Positions 1-5,567 of a DNA stretch of 6,730 nt are shown here, in pieces; positions within the stretch are counted from its first letter, which is position 1, and every line of letters starts with the position of its first letter. Source of the DNA: Fidelibacterota bacterium (GTDB lineage Bacteria > Fidelibacterota > UBA2242); assembly GCA_023229045.1 (NCBI GenBank), contig JALOAB010000124.1:1-6730 (forward strand), written 5' to 3'. Both the position numbers and the translations under genes were made by a program. Under the pieces are notes generated by a model. The model saw nothing but the letters and a program-made list of their open reading frames with translations. It was not told the origin of the DNA and searched no databases.

Positions 1-671
1 TCGACATCTTTCATTTCGATCAGATTAGCCGGCAGTTTCAGTTTTTTGGCTGTTTCAAGAATGGCATCGACATTTTTCACCGAGTAAGGACATTGCGCCG
101 AACGGAAAATCGTCACTCCCCGGGAGTATTTTTCGGCAGAAACTTTGCGGAAAGAGGGATTGGGCGCCTTTTTATCAAATTTTATCGCCAGTAGTTCAAA
201 ATCCGGTTCGGTTTTATCGACTGAAACAAATCCGTTTTTGATGAATATCTCGCGTTTAGCCATAAAAGAGCCTTTGCGGGTGACGACGGCAACGCCGAGC
301 ATATTGTTACTTCGGGCTTCCTCGATACAATTCTTTAGCATCAGAGTTGCGTAGCCTTTGCCTTTAAATTCTTTTTTAAAGCCAACGAAAATACAATGAA
401 TGAACAGATAGCCCTCGGCATTGACGGGTCGGTGGGCATATATGCCGGGAATATATTCGAGCATACCCTGGTAGCCGCCGGATTTGGAAATCAGCGCCTT
501 GATCCGCAGTCCTTTCGGGTAAAATTCCCGATACCAGTCGATTTTCCTTCTTAATTCCAGATGCTTATTAGCGTCTTTGTATCCACAGACGCCGTAATCG
601 GCAATATTATCAGGCGTGAGGTCAATGATCGTAATATCTTTTCCTAACTCTGAATTGATGGCGTGTGTCAT
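1..671 (-). CDS. GNAT N-acetyltransferase with C-terminal YoaP-like domain (3' end cut by window)
   Basis: The frame is open from the ATG at 671 to the left edge, giving 223 codons and no stop, so the C-terminus is missing. Residues about 12-165 look like a GNAT acetyl-CoA-dependent acetyltransferase: a strand (YLFIHCIFVGFKK, 88-100) leads into the pyrophosphate-binding loop EFKGKGYA (101-108). The usual Q/R of the Q/RxxGxG/A motif is Glu101 here. The late GNAT element IFIKNGF is at 142-148. From about 185 the chain changes to strand, CPYS (194-197), helix and strand, like a thioredoxin/glutaredoxin half-fold. This matches my memory of GNAT proteins with a YoaP domain (B. subtilis YoaP type). 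The acyl acceptor is unknown. The start directly follows the TAA of the methyltransferase gene with zero spacing and no clear Shine-Dalgarno, so it is probably translated by reinitiation. GNAT assignment is solid; the YoaP naming is fairly sure. Confidence 0.85.
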   Translation of the reverse strand, partial: MTHAINSELGKDITIIDLTPDNIADYGVCGYKDANKHLELRRKIDWYREFYPKGLRIKALISKSGGYQGMLEYIPGIYAHRPVNAEGYLFIHCIFVGFKKEFKGKGYATLMLKNCIEEARSNNMLGVAVVTRKGSFMAKREIFIKNGFVSVDKTEPDFELLAIKFDKKAPNPSFRKVSAEKYSRGVTIFRSAQCPYSVKNVDAILETAKKLKLPANLIEMKDV

Positions 672-1445
672 TTAATTTTTAAACTTGATCACCATTGTCG
701 TTGGGACTATTTTATTTTCAAGCACGTCATTTTCGATTTCCTGTTTCTTGATATAATCGAGAAAAATGTTGCGCTTGTCAGGATATTTGTCAATTAATTC
801 ATAACATCTCTTTTTCAGATTATCAAAAATGTAATCGTCGGAATATTTGATGTCTTCTGGGTTCATAATGTCGTCTTCAACCAGCACCATTCCGGCTTTT
901 TCAATTTGTTTTAAGAGTTCGCTTTTCTTAAGTATCAGAGGGTGAATGAAATCGCTGTTGTCGTCGATGTATCCATCGTCAATTATGAAAACTCCGTTAG
1001 GCTTGATGCATTTTGATAAAGTTGTCAGGGTTGCATAATAATCACCAAAAACCGGTCCGATCGCGCCCAGGATAATTATATCGTAGCTCGACAGGTATTT
1101 TACTTTTTCGCGAATGTCTCCGGTTTCAAACTTGCAAAGATGCCCGACTCGAAACTCAGCCGCTTTTTGTCGGGCGAATGTAATGAATTCGGGGATGGCG
1201 TCGATTCCATGACAATAGCATCCCAATTGTTTTACCACCTTTACCGAAACAGCCCCTTTGCCACAACCCAGATCAAGAACTTTTAAATCGGCATAATTGT
1301 CAAAATGTTTACTGATCAATTTTATGATTGCTTCCGGGTTTGCTCCGATTTCCCAAAGATCCTGGAGGATGTAGGGTATAAATGGAAAGAGTTCCATATC
1401 GGAACCATCCATGGCGATCAATACGCTTTCTTCAACTGTTTTCAT
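672..1445 (-). CDS. Class I SAM-dependent methyltransferase
   Basis: This is a 257-residue soluble protein when started at ATG 1445. The Rossmann-fold methyltransferase motifs appear in order: motif I VLDLGCGKGA (56-65) binds SAM, Asp82 in GIDAIPE is the acidic residue expected to hold the ribose, FETGD (106-110) is the adenine-contact region, YDIIILGA (121-128) is strand 4, and KPNGVFIIDD (148-157) is strand 5. The C-terminal 90 residues are charged and helical and may form a substrate lid; the substrate cannot be told. No start has a strong ribosome site. ATG 1445 is preferred because it overlaps the previous gene by only 14 bases, which suits coupling. ATG 1463, ATG 1460 and TTG 1490 are in-frame alternatives with longer overlaps. 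The TAA touches the ATG of the acetyltransferase gene. Confidence 0.88.
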   Translation of the reverse strand: MKTVEESVLIAMDGSDMELFPFIPYILQDLWEIGANPEAIIKLISKHFDNYADLKVLDLGCGKGAVSVKVVKQLGCYCHGIDAIPEFITFARQKAAEFRVGHLCKFETGDIREKVKYLSSYDIIILGAIGPVFGDYYATLTTLSKCIKPNGVFIIDDGYIDDNSDFIHPLILKKSELLKQIEKAGMVLVEDDIMNPEDIKYSDDYIFDNLKKRCYELIDKYPDKRNIFLDYIKKQEIENDVLENKIVPTTMVIKFKN

Positions 1446-2112
1446 AAAATTTGACGCCATCATTTTTAACAGAGTATTTACCCTTATCAAGTCTTATATT
1501 CGAGAAACCCGTAATGGTTCTTAAAATACCATGAAATAGAGCCATTGGTAACAAGATGAAGCCAGCTATTTGCATTCCTAATTCATAAATCAATGAACTG
1601 TCTTTGTATGGTTTCCCATTAAATCTTGAGTGAAGTGCGCTATAAGGAATACCGTAAATGTTTCCCGCCGTCATCAGCTGTACCGCCGCAAGAATGATTC
1701 TCGTTTTTTCTACTCCATATTCATTTATTATTGATTCATAAGCATCTTTTTTTGGCAAACCACGGGTGTCCGCAAAATGTTGGGCAAAGTATATCGCCTT
1801 GGCTTCTTCCGGCTTGAAGAAATTTCCATCGCCACTTAGAAAAGAGTTGATTTCGGCATTGCTCATTCCTTGTTTCAATGCCAAGTAGGTGTGAGCGTAC
1901 GAACAGGCGGCGCATCCGTTTACTTCGGTCACCGCCAATTGTAATCTCTCAGTAAAATCTTTGTCGATTAATTTCTTTCTTTTATTGTTAATCATTTCAG
2001 CCGCCGCGCCCGGGATCAGCACAAAAGCGCGATACATCTCGCATAAACTGAACTTTTTTTTGTATTCAGTCCTTGAACTTATTATGTCCGGTATTTTTAT
2101 GTTCTTTATCAT
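1432..2112 (-). CDS. Carboxymuconolactone decarboxylase / AhpD-like family protein
   Basis: From ATG 2112 the protein has 226 residues. The signature is Glu63, Cys67, Cys70 and His74 in TEVNGCAACSYAH (62-74). This is the E-x3-CxxC-x3-H arrangement of AhpD-like members of the CMD family, in which the Cys pair does thiol-disulfide or peroxidase chemistry; the true decarboxylase lacks it. The flanking helices suit the all-alpha fold. A hydrophobic stretch near the C-terminus (IAGFILLPMALFHGIL) may be a buried or amphipathic helix, or a membrane contact. Start choice: ATG 2112 has AAAGG five bases upstream. A GTG at 2235, with AGGA five bases upstream, would add 41 residues, but that extension is read through a palindromic repeat and is rich in Pro and Ser, so I treat it as untranslated or non-native. 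First gene of a tight unit with the methyltransferase and acetyltransferase. Physiological substrate unknown. Confidence 0.87.
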   Translation of the reverse strand: MIKNIKIPDIISSRTEYKKKFSLCEMYRAFVLIPGAAAEMINNKRKKLIDKDFTERLQLAVTEVNGCAACSYAHTYLALKQGMSNAEINSFLSGDGNFFKPEEAKAIYFAQHFADTRGLPKKDAYESIINEYGVEKTRIILAAVQLMTAGNIYGIPYSALHSRFNGKPYKDSSLIYELGMQIAGFILLPMALFHGILRTITGFSNIRLDKGKYSVKNDGVKFYENS

Positions 2113-2117
2113 TTCTG

Positions 2118-2122
2118 CCTTT
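2118..2122 (-). promoter_or_regulatory. Ribosome binding site deciding the AhpD-like start
   Basis: AAAGG on the minus strand lies five bases before ATG 2112. It supports that codon over the upstream in-frame GTG at 2235, which has its own AGGA at 2241-2244. The two candidates are similar in strength, so protein content (a non-family-like 41-residue extension) tips the choice. Confidence 0.5.
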
Positions 2123-2147
2123 ATTTTAGCTGGTGATATGTTGAAGA

Positions 2148-2218
2148 TTGTCCCGGGGGATTGGAAGAGATTCTTTCGGTCTGAGCTTCCTGCCAGCGGA
2201 TAAGGCAGGATGGGACAA
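2148..2218. repeat. Nested inverted-repeat element, probable dispersed palindromic repeat
   Basis: The outer arms are TTGTCCC (2148-2154) and GGGACAA (2212-2218), a perfect 7-bp inverted repeat. Nested at one side is TCCTGCC (2188-2194) with GGCAGGA (2204-2210), a perfect 7-bp stem with a 9-base loop. The internal text GAGATTCTTTCGGTC (about 2168-2182) resembles dispersed intergenic repeats I remember from several environmental bacterial genomes, but I cannot confirm this here. No clear target-site duplication is visible. It lies just upstream of the likely AhpD-like start, so it would sit in that gene's leader. Confidence 0.5.
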
Positions 2219-2343
2219 GAACTTTGAACATTCACCTAAATCCTAATGTTTTTTATATGGTGTTGGAGGTTTATAGATTATCTTTCATGTTATCGCCGGT
2301 TAAGTTGATTGTGATTAAAATCTTGTGTGGCGGCGATTGACCG

Positions 2344-2826
2344 TTAATGCATTATTCTTTTTTCGTATTTTTCCAGCGATTCTTTGACAAAATCCAGCGA
2401 TGTACCGGTCGCTTTACTTATCTGTTCGACTGACAAACCTTCATTTTTCAATCTAAACGCCAGATATTCCAATGATTCGCCGATTTCGATTATATTTTCA
2501 TCCGGATCATAAAACCTAACAACTTTCTGTCGCCAGGGTTGCTCTCTGATCTCATGGACAAATGTGACGTTGCTTTCCTTTAATTTCTTGACGATTTCCT
2601 CAATATCGTCGTACTCGAAATACAACTCAAAATTATTGCCTCCCGTTCGAATTTCTTTGTTATCGATCAGTGCTTGATAGTGTGATAAGAGATGTATGGT
2701 AAAATCACCTTGAAAAGTCACGTTCTCGCCATAGTCGTACTTCACTTTCTGGTATAACAGGTTCTCGTAAAAATCACGTGAGCGCCTGATGTCTGAAACA
2801 GCGATTAATGGGCAGACATATTTCAT
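2344..2826 (-). CDS. VOC (glyoxalase/bleomycin-resistance fold) family protein with HTH-like C-terminal tail
   Basis: This is a 160-residue cytosolic protein. Residues 1-116 form one VOC module with two beta-alpha-beta3 halves. Opening VCPLIAVSDIRRSRDFYENLL (4-24) is the classic VSDxxRSxxFY entry, and RFYDPDENIIEIGE (104-117) the classic closing strand. Candidate metal or ligand residues are Glu67 (NNFELYF) and Glu114. The first-strand position that is often His in metal-dependent members appears to be Cys5. Residues 123-156, including GLSVEQISKATGTSLDFVKESL, read as a helix-turn-helix-like tail. The family spans glyoxalase I, dioxygenases and antibiotic-sequestering proteins; nothing here picks a substrate. 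Start ATG 2826 has AGGT eight bases upstream (2835-2838). Flanking gaps are 87 bases upstream and about 230 downstream, so it may be its own transcript. Confidence 0.87.
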   Translation of the reverse strand: MKYVCPLIAVSDIRRSRDFYENLLYQKVKYDYGENVTFQGDFTIHLLSHYQALIDNKEIRTGGNNFELYFEYDDIEEIVKKLKESNVTFVHEIREQPWRQKVVRFYDPDENIIEIGESLEYLAFRLKNEGLSVEQISKATGTSLDFVKESLEKYEKRIMH

Positions 2827-2913
2827 AATGTGTTACCTGTTTTTTGGGTTAATTCTAATCCGGCTTTTTACCAATACTGTACCATCACAACGCAGGAGCT
2901 TGCCGTTACTATT

Positions 2914-4344
2914 TTATTTTGGCAATATCGTCACAATCACTCTTTTATAGCGTGATAGTTGAGGCTGACCTTTATCGGTGATTCGCAGAATAAAATGTGC
3001 GGTTTCTTCCTTGTCAACGACCGGGGCTTTGACCCAGACATTGCGGATATTCTCGGCGGAATCGATGTTGATCATTTTTTTGTAGGAACCGGCTTCCGGA
3101 TAGTGAAACCACAGGTAGCTGAGATTGTCGCCGTCGGGATCGGTTGAGCCGGCGGCGTCCAGCGCGAAAACCGCACCTGATTTTACAGTTAATTTTTCAG
3201 AATGCCCCAGCGCCGGAAGCGGCGGGTGATTGGCAGACTGATAGGATTTTACGCACCAGTCCATGCGGGCGGCGAAATCATTTTGAAAGTCGTCGCGCCA
3301 GCGCCACAAGGTTACATGATTATCAGAAAATGTGAGGGTATCGCGCCTGACCGTTCGGTTATATTCATTGTGAATGTAGGGCGTATAAGTATCGACGGCA
3401 TCCGTCCAGATGGCGCGGGTCTCGGGTTCGAGCGGCACATCCGATCCGCCTTTTTTCAGCTTGGCGAAATCCGGTTTATACAGTTCGTAGCGACCGCCCC
3501 AGCCGCCCCACTCGGGATGCTCCGGAACATTCAATCCGTTGGGTATTAACGATAGCCACGCCGGCGTATCGCCTTCCATACCATAGGCGACATCGGGATA
3601 TAAAGCGCCGAGCGGGCCATGTCCCTGCTGAATATTTTCTGCCAGCCAGCCGTTGCTGATCGTCGCGTTGTTGATGTCAGTAATATATTTGTTAATTGCA
3701 CTCCAGGTGGCGCTTCCGTAATCATCGCCGGGCGAGACAATGTAGAACAGGTCGGGAAAATTATTGCGAATCCAGACGCCGCTGTCATCCTGATCGGAAA
3801 TGGCATAAACCCTGAGTTTGGCGATCAACCTTTTGGCTTCCTTATCTTTTTTGGTGTTTTTGATTTTATACAGGGACTGCGCCAGAGTATTGACTCCGCC
3901 CCAAACTGAAATCCATAAAGGGCGATCGTCGTTTTCCTCAAGCACTTTGACGATCCAATCCGAGCCTTCGGAATCCTTTCCTGCGCCAACGCCCTGCAGA
4001 CCGTATATCGGCAAGCCTTCTTTCACCAGCGTTAAAAACGCTTCCGCACCGGGATAAGCGGCGTCATGCCTGGCGAGGTTTGGGTGAACTTTGCCATAGG
4101 CTTGGATAATTTTTCTAATTGATTCGGGTGCGATGCTGGTTTTTTTCCAGACCGAAGTGGTCGCGATTATTCCCTTGATTTCGATTTCATTGGAATAGAG
4201 GAGCAAACGGATCAAGGTTTGAGTATCGTCCGGATCGGCTTCGATATCGGTCAAAATAATTACGCGGTGCTTTTGGATTGGTTGGGCAAATGATTGAAAA
4301 TTGAATATGAAACAAAATGCAAGTAAGAAGAAAAGCGTTTTCAT
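2914..4344 (-). CDS. Secreted DUF1593 / Sde182-type nucleoside-hydrolase-like protein
   Basis: This is a 476-residue exported protein. Residues 1-21 are a Sec signal peptide: MK, a hydrophobic core LFFLLAFCFIFNF, and a probable cut after SFA. Residues 27-315 form the nucleoside-hydrolase-like domain. LTDIEADPDD (31-40), with Asp33, Asp37, Asp39 and Asp40, corresponds to the calcium-binding DxDxGxDD motif of nucleoside hydrolases. IKGIIATTS (56-64), PLWISVWGGVNTLAQ (142-156) and GMEGDTPAWL (255-264) are further typical blocks. From about 375 to the end is an Ig/PKD-like beta domain (DAAGSTDPDGDNLSYLW, 396-412), matching the Sde182 C-terminal domain. The family name comes from a Saccharophagus cellulose-binding protein, so a role in glycan or nucleoside-like substrate handling outside the cytoplasm is possible; activity is not shown. 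ATG 4344 was chosen over 4407 because it starts the signal peptide and has AAAGGG six bases upstream. Confidence 0.9.
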   Translation of the reverse strand: MKTLFFLLAFCFIFNFQSFAQPIQKHRVIILTDIEADPDDTQTLIRLLLYSNEIEIKGIIATTSVWKKTSIAPESIRKIIQAYGKVHPNLARHDAAYPGAEAFLTLVKEGLPIYGLQGVGAGKDSEGSDWIVKVLEENDDRPLWISVWGGVNTLAQSLYKIKNTKKDKEAKRLIAKLRVYAISDQDDSGVWIRNNFPDLFYIVSPGDDYGSATWSAINKYITDINNATISNGWLAENIQQGHGPLGALYPDVAYGMEGDTPAWLSLIPNGLNVPEHPEWGGWGGRYELYKPDFAKLKKGGSDVPLEPETRAIWTDAVDTYTPYIHNEYNRTVRRDTLTFSDNHVTLWRWRDDFQNDFAARMDWCVKSYQSANHPPLPALGHSEKLTVKSGAVFALDAAGSTDPDGDNLSYLWFHYPEAGSYKKMINIDSAENIRNVWVKAPVVDKEETAHFILRITDKGQPQLSRYKRVIVTILPK

Positions 4345-4350
4345 AATTAA

Positions 4351-4356
4351 CCCTTT
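4351..4356 (-). promoter_or_regulatory. Strong ribosome binding site for the Sde182-type gene
   Basis: AAAGGG on the minus strand lies six bases before ATG 4344. It fixes this start rather than the in-frame codon at 4407, whose extra 21 residues would precede a normal signal peptide. Confidence 0.75.
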
Positions 4357-4388
4357 CTGTTTAGTAATAAATAGCAGTCCACATACTC

Positions 4389-4473
4389 GTGTCATTGCGT
4401 TTTTCAATATGTCGCATCACTCCTGCGGTGTGATTTAAACATCGATGCGAGCTACAATCCTACGCAAACTCAC
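4389..4473. repeat. Extended imperfect palindrome with alternative internal hairpin
   Basis: Three arm pairs share one centre near 4431. They are GTG/CAC (4389-4391 with 4471-4473), TTGCGT/ACGCAA (4395-4400 with 4462-4467) and TCGCATC/GATGCGA (4412-4418 with 4444-4450), with equal-length interior loops of 3 and 11 bases. A second hairpin, ATCACTCC-TGC-GGTGTGAT (4416-4434, one mismatch), uses part of the same arm and would compete with it. The element fills the spacer between the DUF6544-like stop and the Sde182-type start. It could be a small dispersed palindromic element or a regulatory leader. No T-tract follows, so it is not a classic terminator. Confidence 0.5.
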
Positions 4474-4489
4474 TGCAACCACTATGTTT

Positions 4490-5380
4490 TTACCTGTGGG
4501 GATTCGTACTTGGTTCATTAATATTATATTGAACATCTTTGATCTGCGCTTTAAAATATGCAAAATCTTCATCGTCAAAGTGCCAGATCACTTTTACATT
4601 TTCAGGAAATTTTATCCCGTTAATTTCCTTGAAATCACTTAATTCTACCGACCACTTTACTTTTTGGTAACCACCGTCTTTTTGTGAATAATAGCGGTCT
4701 TCAGTCGTAAATCTTATGTACTCATGGTTATCATTAAAATAGAAAATTCCGGTGACTACGTTTCCTTTATCTGATATTTTTGCCTCAACAGCATAATCAT
4801 CGATGCTTTTCCATTCCATTCGCGGATCCGTAACAAGGCCTGGCATAAACGGAACATCACCCAAAAGGGTTACCAGGGCTGATTCATCCATCTCTTTTCC
4901 TTTCGCGTCGGCAACAGTAAACGTTTTAAGCAATCTGATCGTCATATTGCCCTTGCCATCTTGATATTTATCGCGCCCTTCAAATGGGAAAATACCCAAA
5001 ATCTTGTTTGAAATATATGCCAAACGGGTTGGATTCCGAGTAAAATTAACCTGATAATAATCGATCTTGAGCCATCTTTTTTCCGGCGCCATTTTAATAA
5101 ATGAATGGCAATAATCGATTTTGATGTTTTCGATTTTTTCTTTACCGATGTAGCCACAATTCCTGAAGTATTTTTGAAGGGGTAGAGGTAAAGCTGAAAA
5201 ATCATCCTTGGTATAAAATTCGTCTTTTTTAATCGGACTTTCAGTTATTGATCGACCGATCTCCGATAAATAGGTCATTTTAAGACTGTTGCAACCTGAG
5301 ATCATAACTACAAGGCTCAATAAGATTGTGTTACGTTTAATAATTGAATGGATTGAGCATGACGCGCGCTTAGGCTTCAT
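4490..5380 (-). CDS. Putative lipoprotein, DUF6544-like
   Basis: From ATG 5380 the protein has 296 residues. The N-terminus has basic residues (KPKR, then KR at 15-16), a hydrophobic core TILLSLVVMI and the lipobox ISGC with Cys30, so it is probably a lipidated outer- or inner-membrane protein facing the periplasm. After it, DDFSALPLPLQKYFRNCGYIG (59-79) resembles the LPxPVQRYxxxxG opening I associate with DUF6544. The remainder is predicted strand-rich, with FPFEGRDKYQDGKGNM (131-146) and GIKFPENVKVIW (255-266), and reads like one beta-sheet domain. Function is unknown. A TTG at 5431 would add 17 residues, but a possible -35 box (TTGACA) lies in that stretch and the residues do not fit a signal peptide. 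ATG 5380 itself has no visible Shine-Dalgarno. The family call is from recall of the opening motif; the lipoprotein call is firmer. Confidence 0.78.
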   Translation of the reverse strand: MKPKRASCSIHSIIKRNTILLSLVVMISGCNSLKMTYLSEIGRSITESPIKKDEFYTKDDFSALPLPLQKYFRNCGYIGKEKIENIKIDYCHSFIKMAPEKRWLKIDYYQVNFTRNPTRLAYISNKILGIFPFEGRDKYQDGKGNMTIRLLKTFTVADAKGKEMDESALVTLLGDVPFMPGLVTDPRMEWKSIDDYAVEAKISDKGNVVTGIFYFNDNHEYIRFTTEDRYYSQKDGGYQKVKWSVELSDFKEINGIKFPENVKVIWHFDDEDFAYFKAQIKDVQYNINEPSTNPHR

Positions 5381-5389
5381 TTTAATTAT

Positions 5390-5425
5390 TTCGCTTATAA
5401 TGTTTTCCTTTTTTGTCAAGTCAAT
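5390..5425 (-). promoter_or_regulatory. Possible promoter for the DUF6544-like gene
   Basis: On the minus strand the stretch contains overlapping TTGACT and TTGACA, then an A-rich spacer and TATAAG. Spacing is off: 14 bases from TTGACA or 19 from TTGACT, against the usual 16-18. A CATTAT at 16 bases from TTGACT is an alternative -10. Transcription would begin close to ATG 5380, leaving a very short leader. Weak support. Confidence 0.25.
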
Positions 5426-5528
5426 TATCAATCACGATGAAGGTCTCATAATTCTGAATTTCTCTGATTCATGTAGATTTGCGTTTTACATGATACTCAA
5501 TACCCAAATTGTCCAATTGAAATGATTT

Positions 5529-5553
5529 CAGCGTTTATGTTTGGTAAACGCTG
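5529..5553 (-). terminator. Hairpin after the serine hydrolase gene, possible terminator
   Basis: CAGCGTTTA (5529-5537) and TAAACGCTG (5545-5553) form a perfect 9-bp stem with a 7-base loop, 14 bases past the TAA of the hydrolase gene. In the transcript direction it is followed by AAATCATTTC rather than a U-run, so intrinsic termination is not assured. It may be a transcript-end stabilising hairpin or a weak terminator. Confidence 0.45.
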
Positions 5554-5567
5554 TTAATGGCTGGATT

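Noticed and set aside
145..354. Plus-strand open frame of 69 codons
   Set aside because: Lies wholly opposite the acetyltransferase gene and has no family-like features.
1961..2203. Plus-strand 80-codon frame with a hydrophobic, signal-like start
   Set aside because: Antisense to the AhpD-like gene and its leader; the hydrophobic look comes from reading the opposite strand of Lys/Asn/Glu-rich codons. No ribosome site seen.
2292..2337. Inverted repeat ATCGCCG/CGGCGAT downstream of the VOC gene, considered as a terminator
   Set aside because: Loop of 32 bases and no U-run; too weak to call.
2236..2343. Promoter for the three-gene unit
   Set aside because: AT-rich -10-like strings (GATAAT, TATAAA) are present, but none has a convincing -35 at 16-18 bases.
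2827..2913. Promoter or terminator in the gap before the VOC gene
   Set aside because: A TAGAAT string exists without a matching -35, and the GC-rich part forms only a stem with a two-base loop.
2959..4057. Several open frames on both strands inside the Sde182-type gene
   Set aside because: All are overlapping frames of a well-supported gene with a full set of family motifs.
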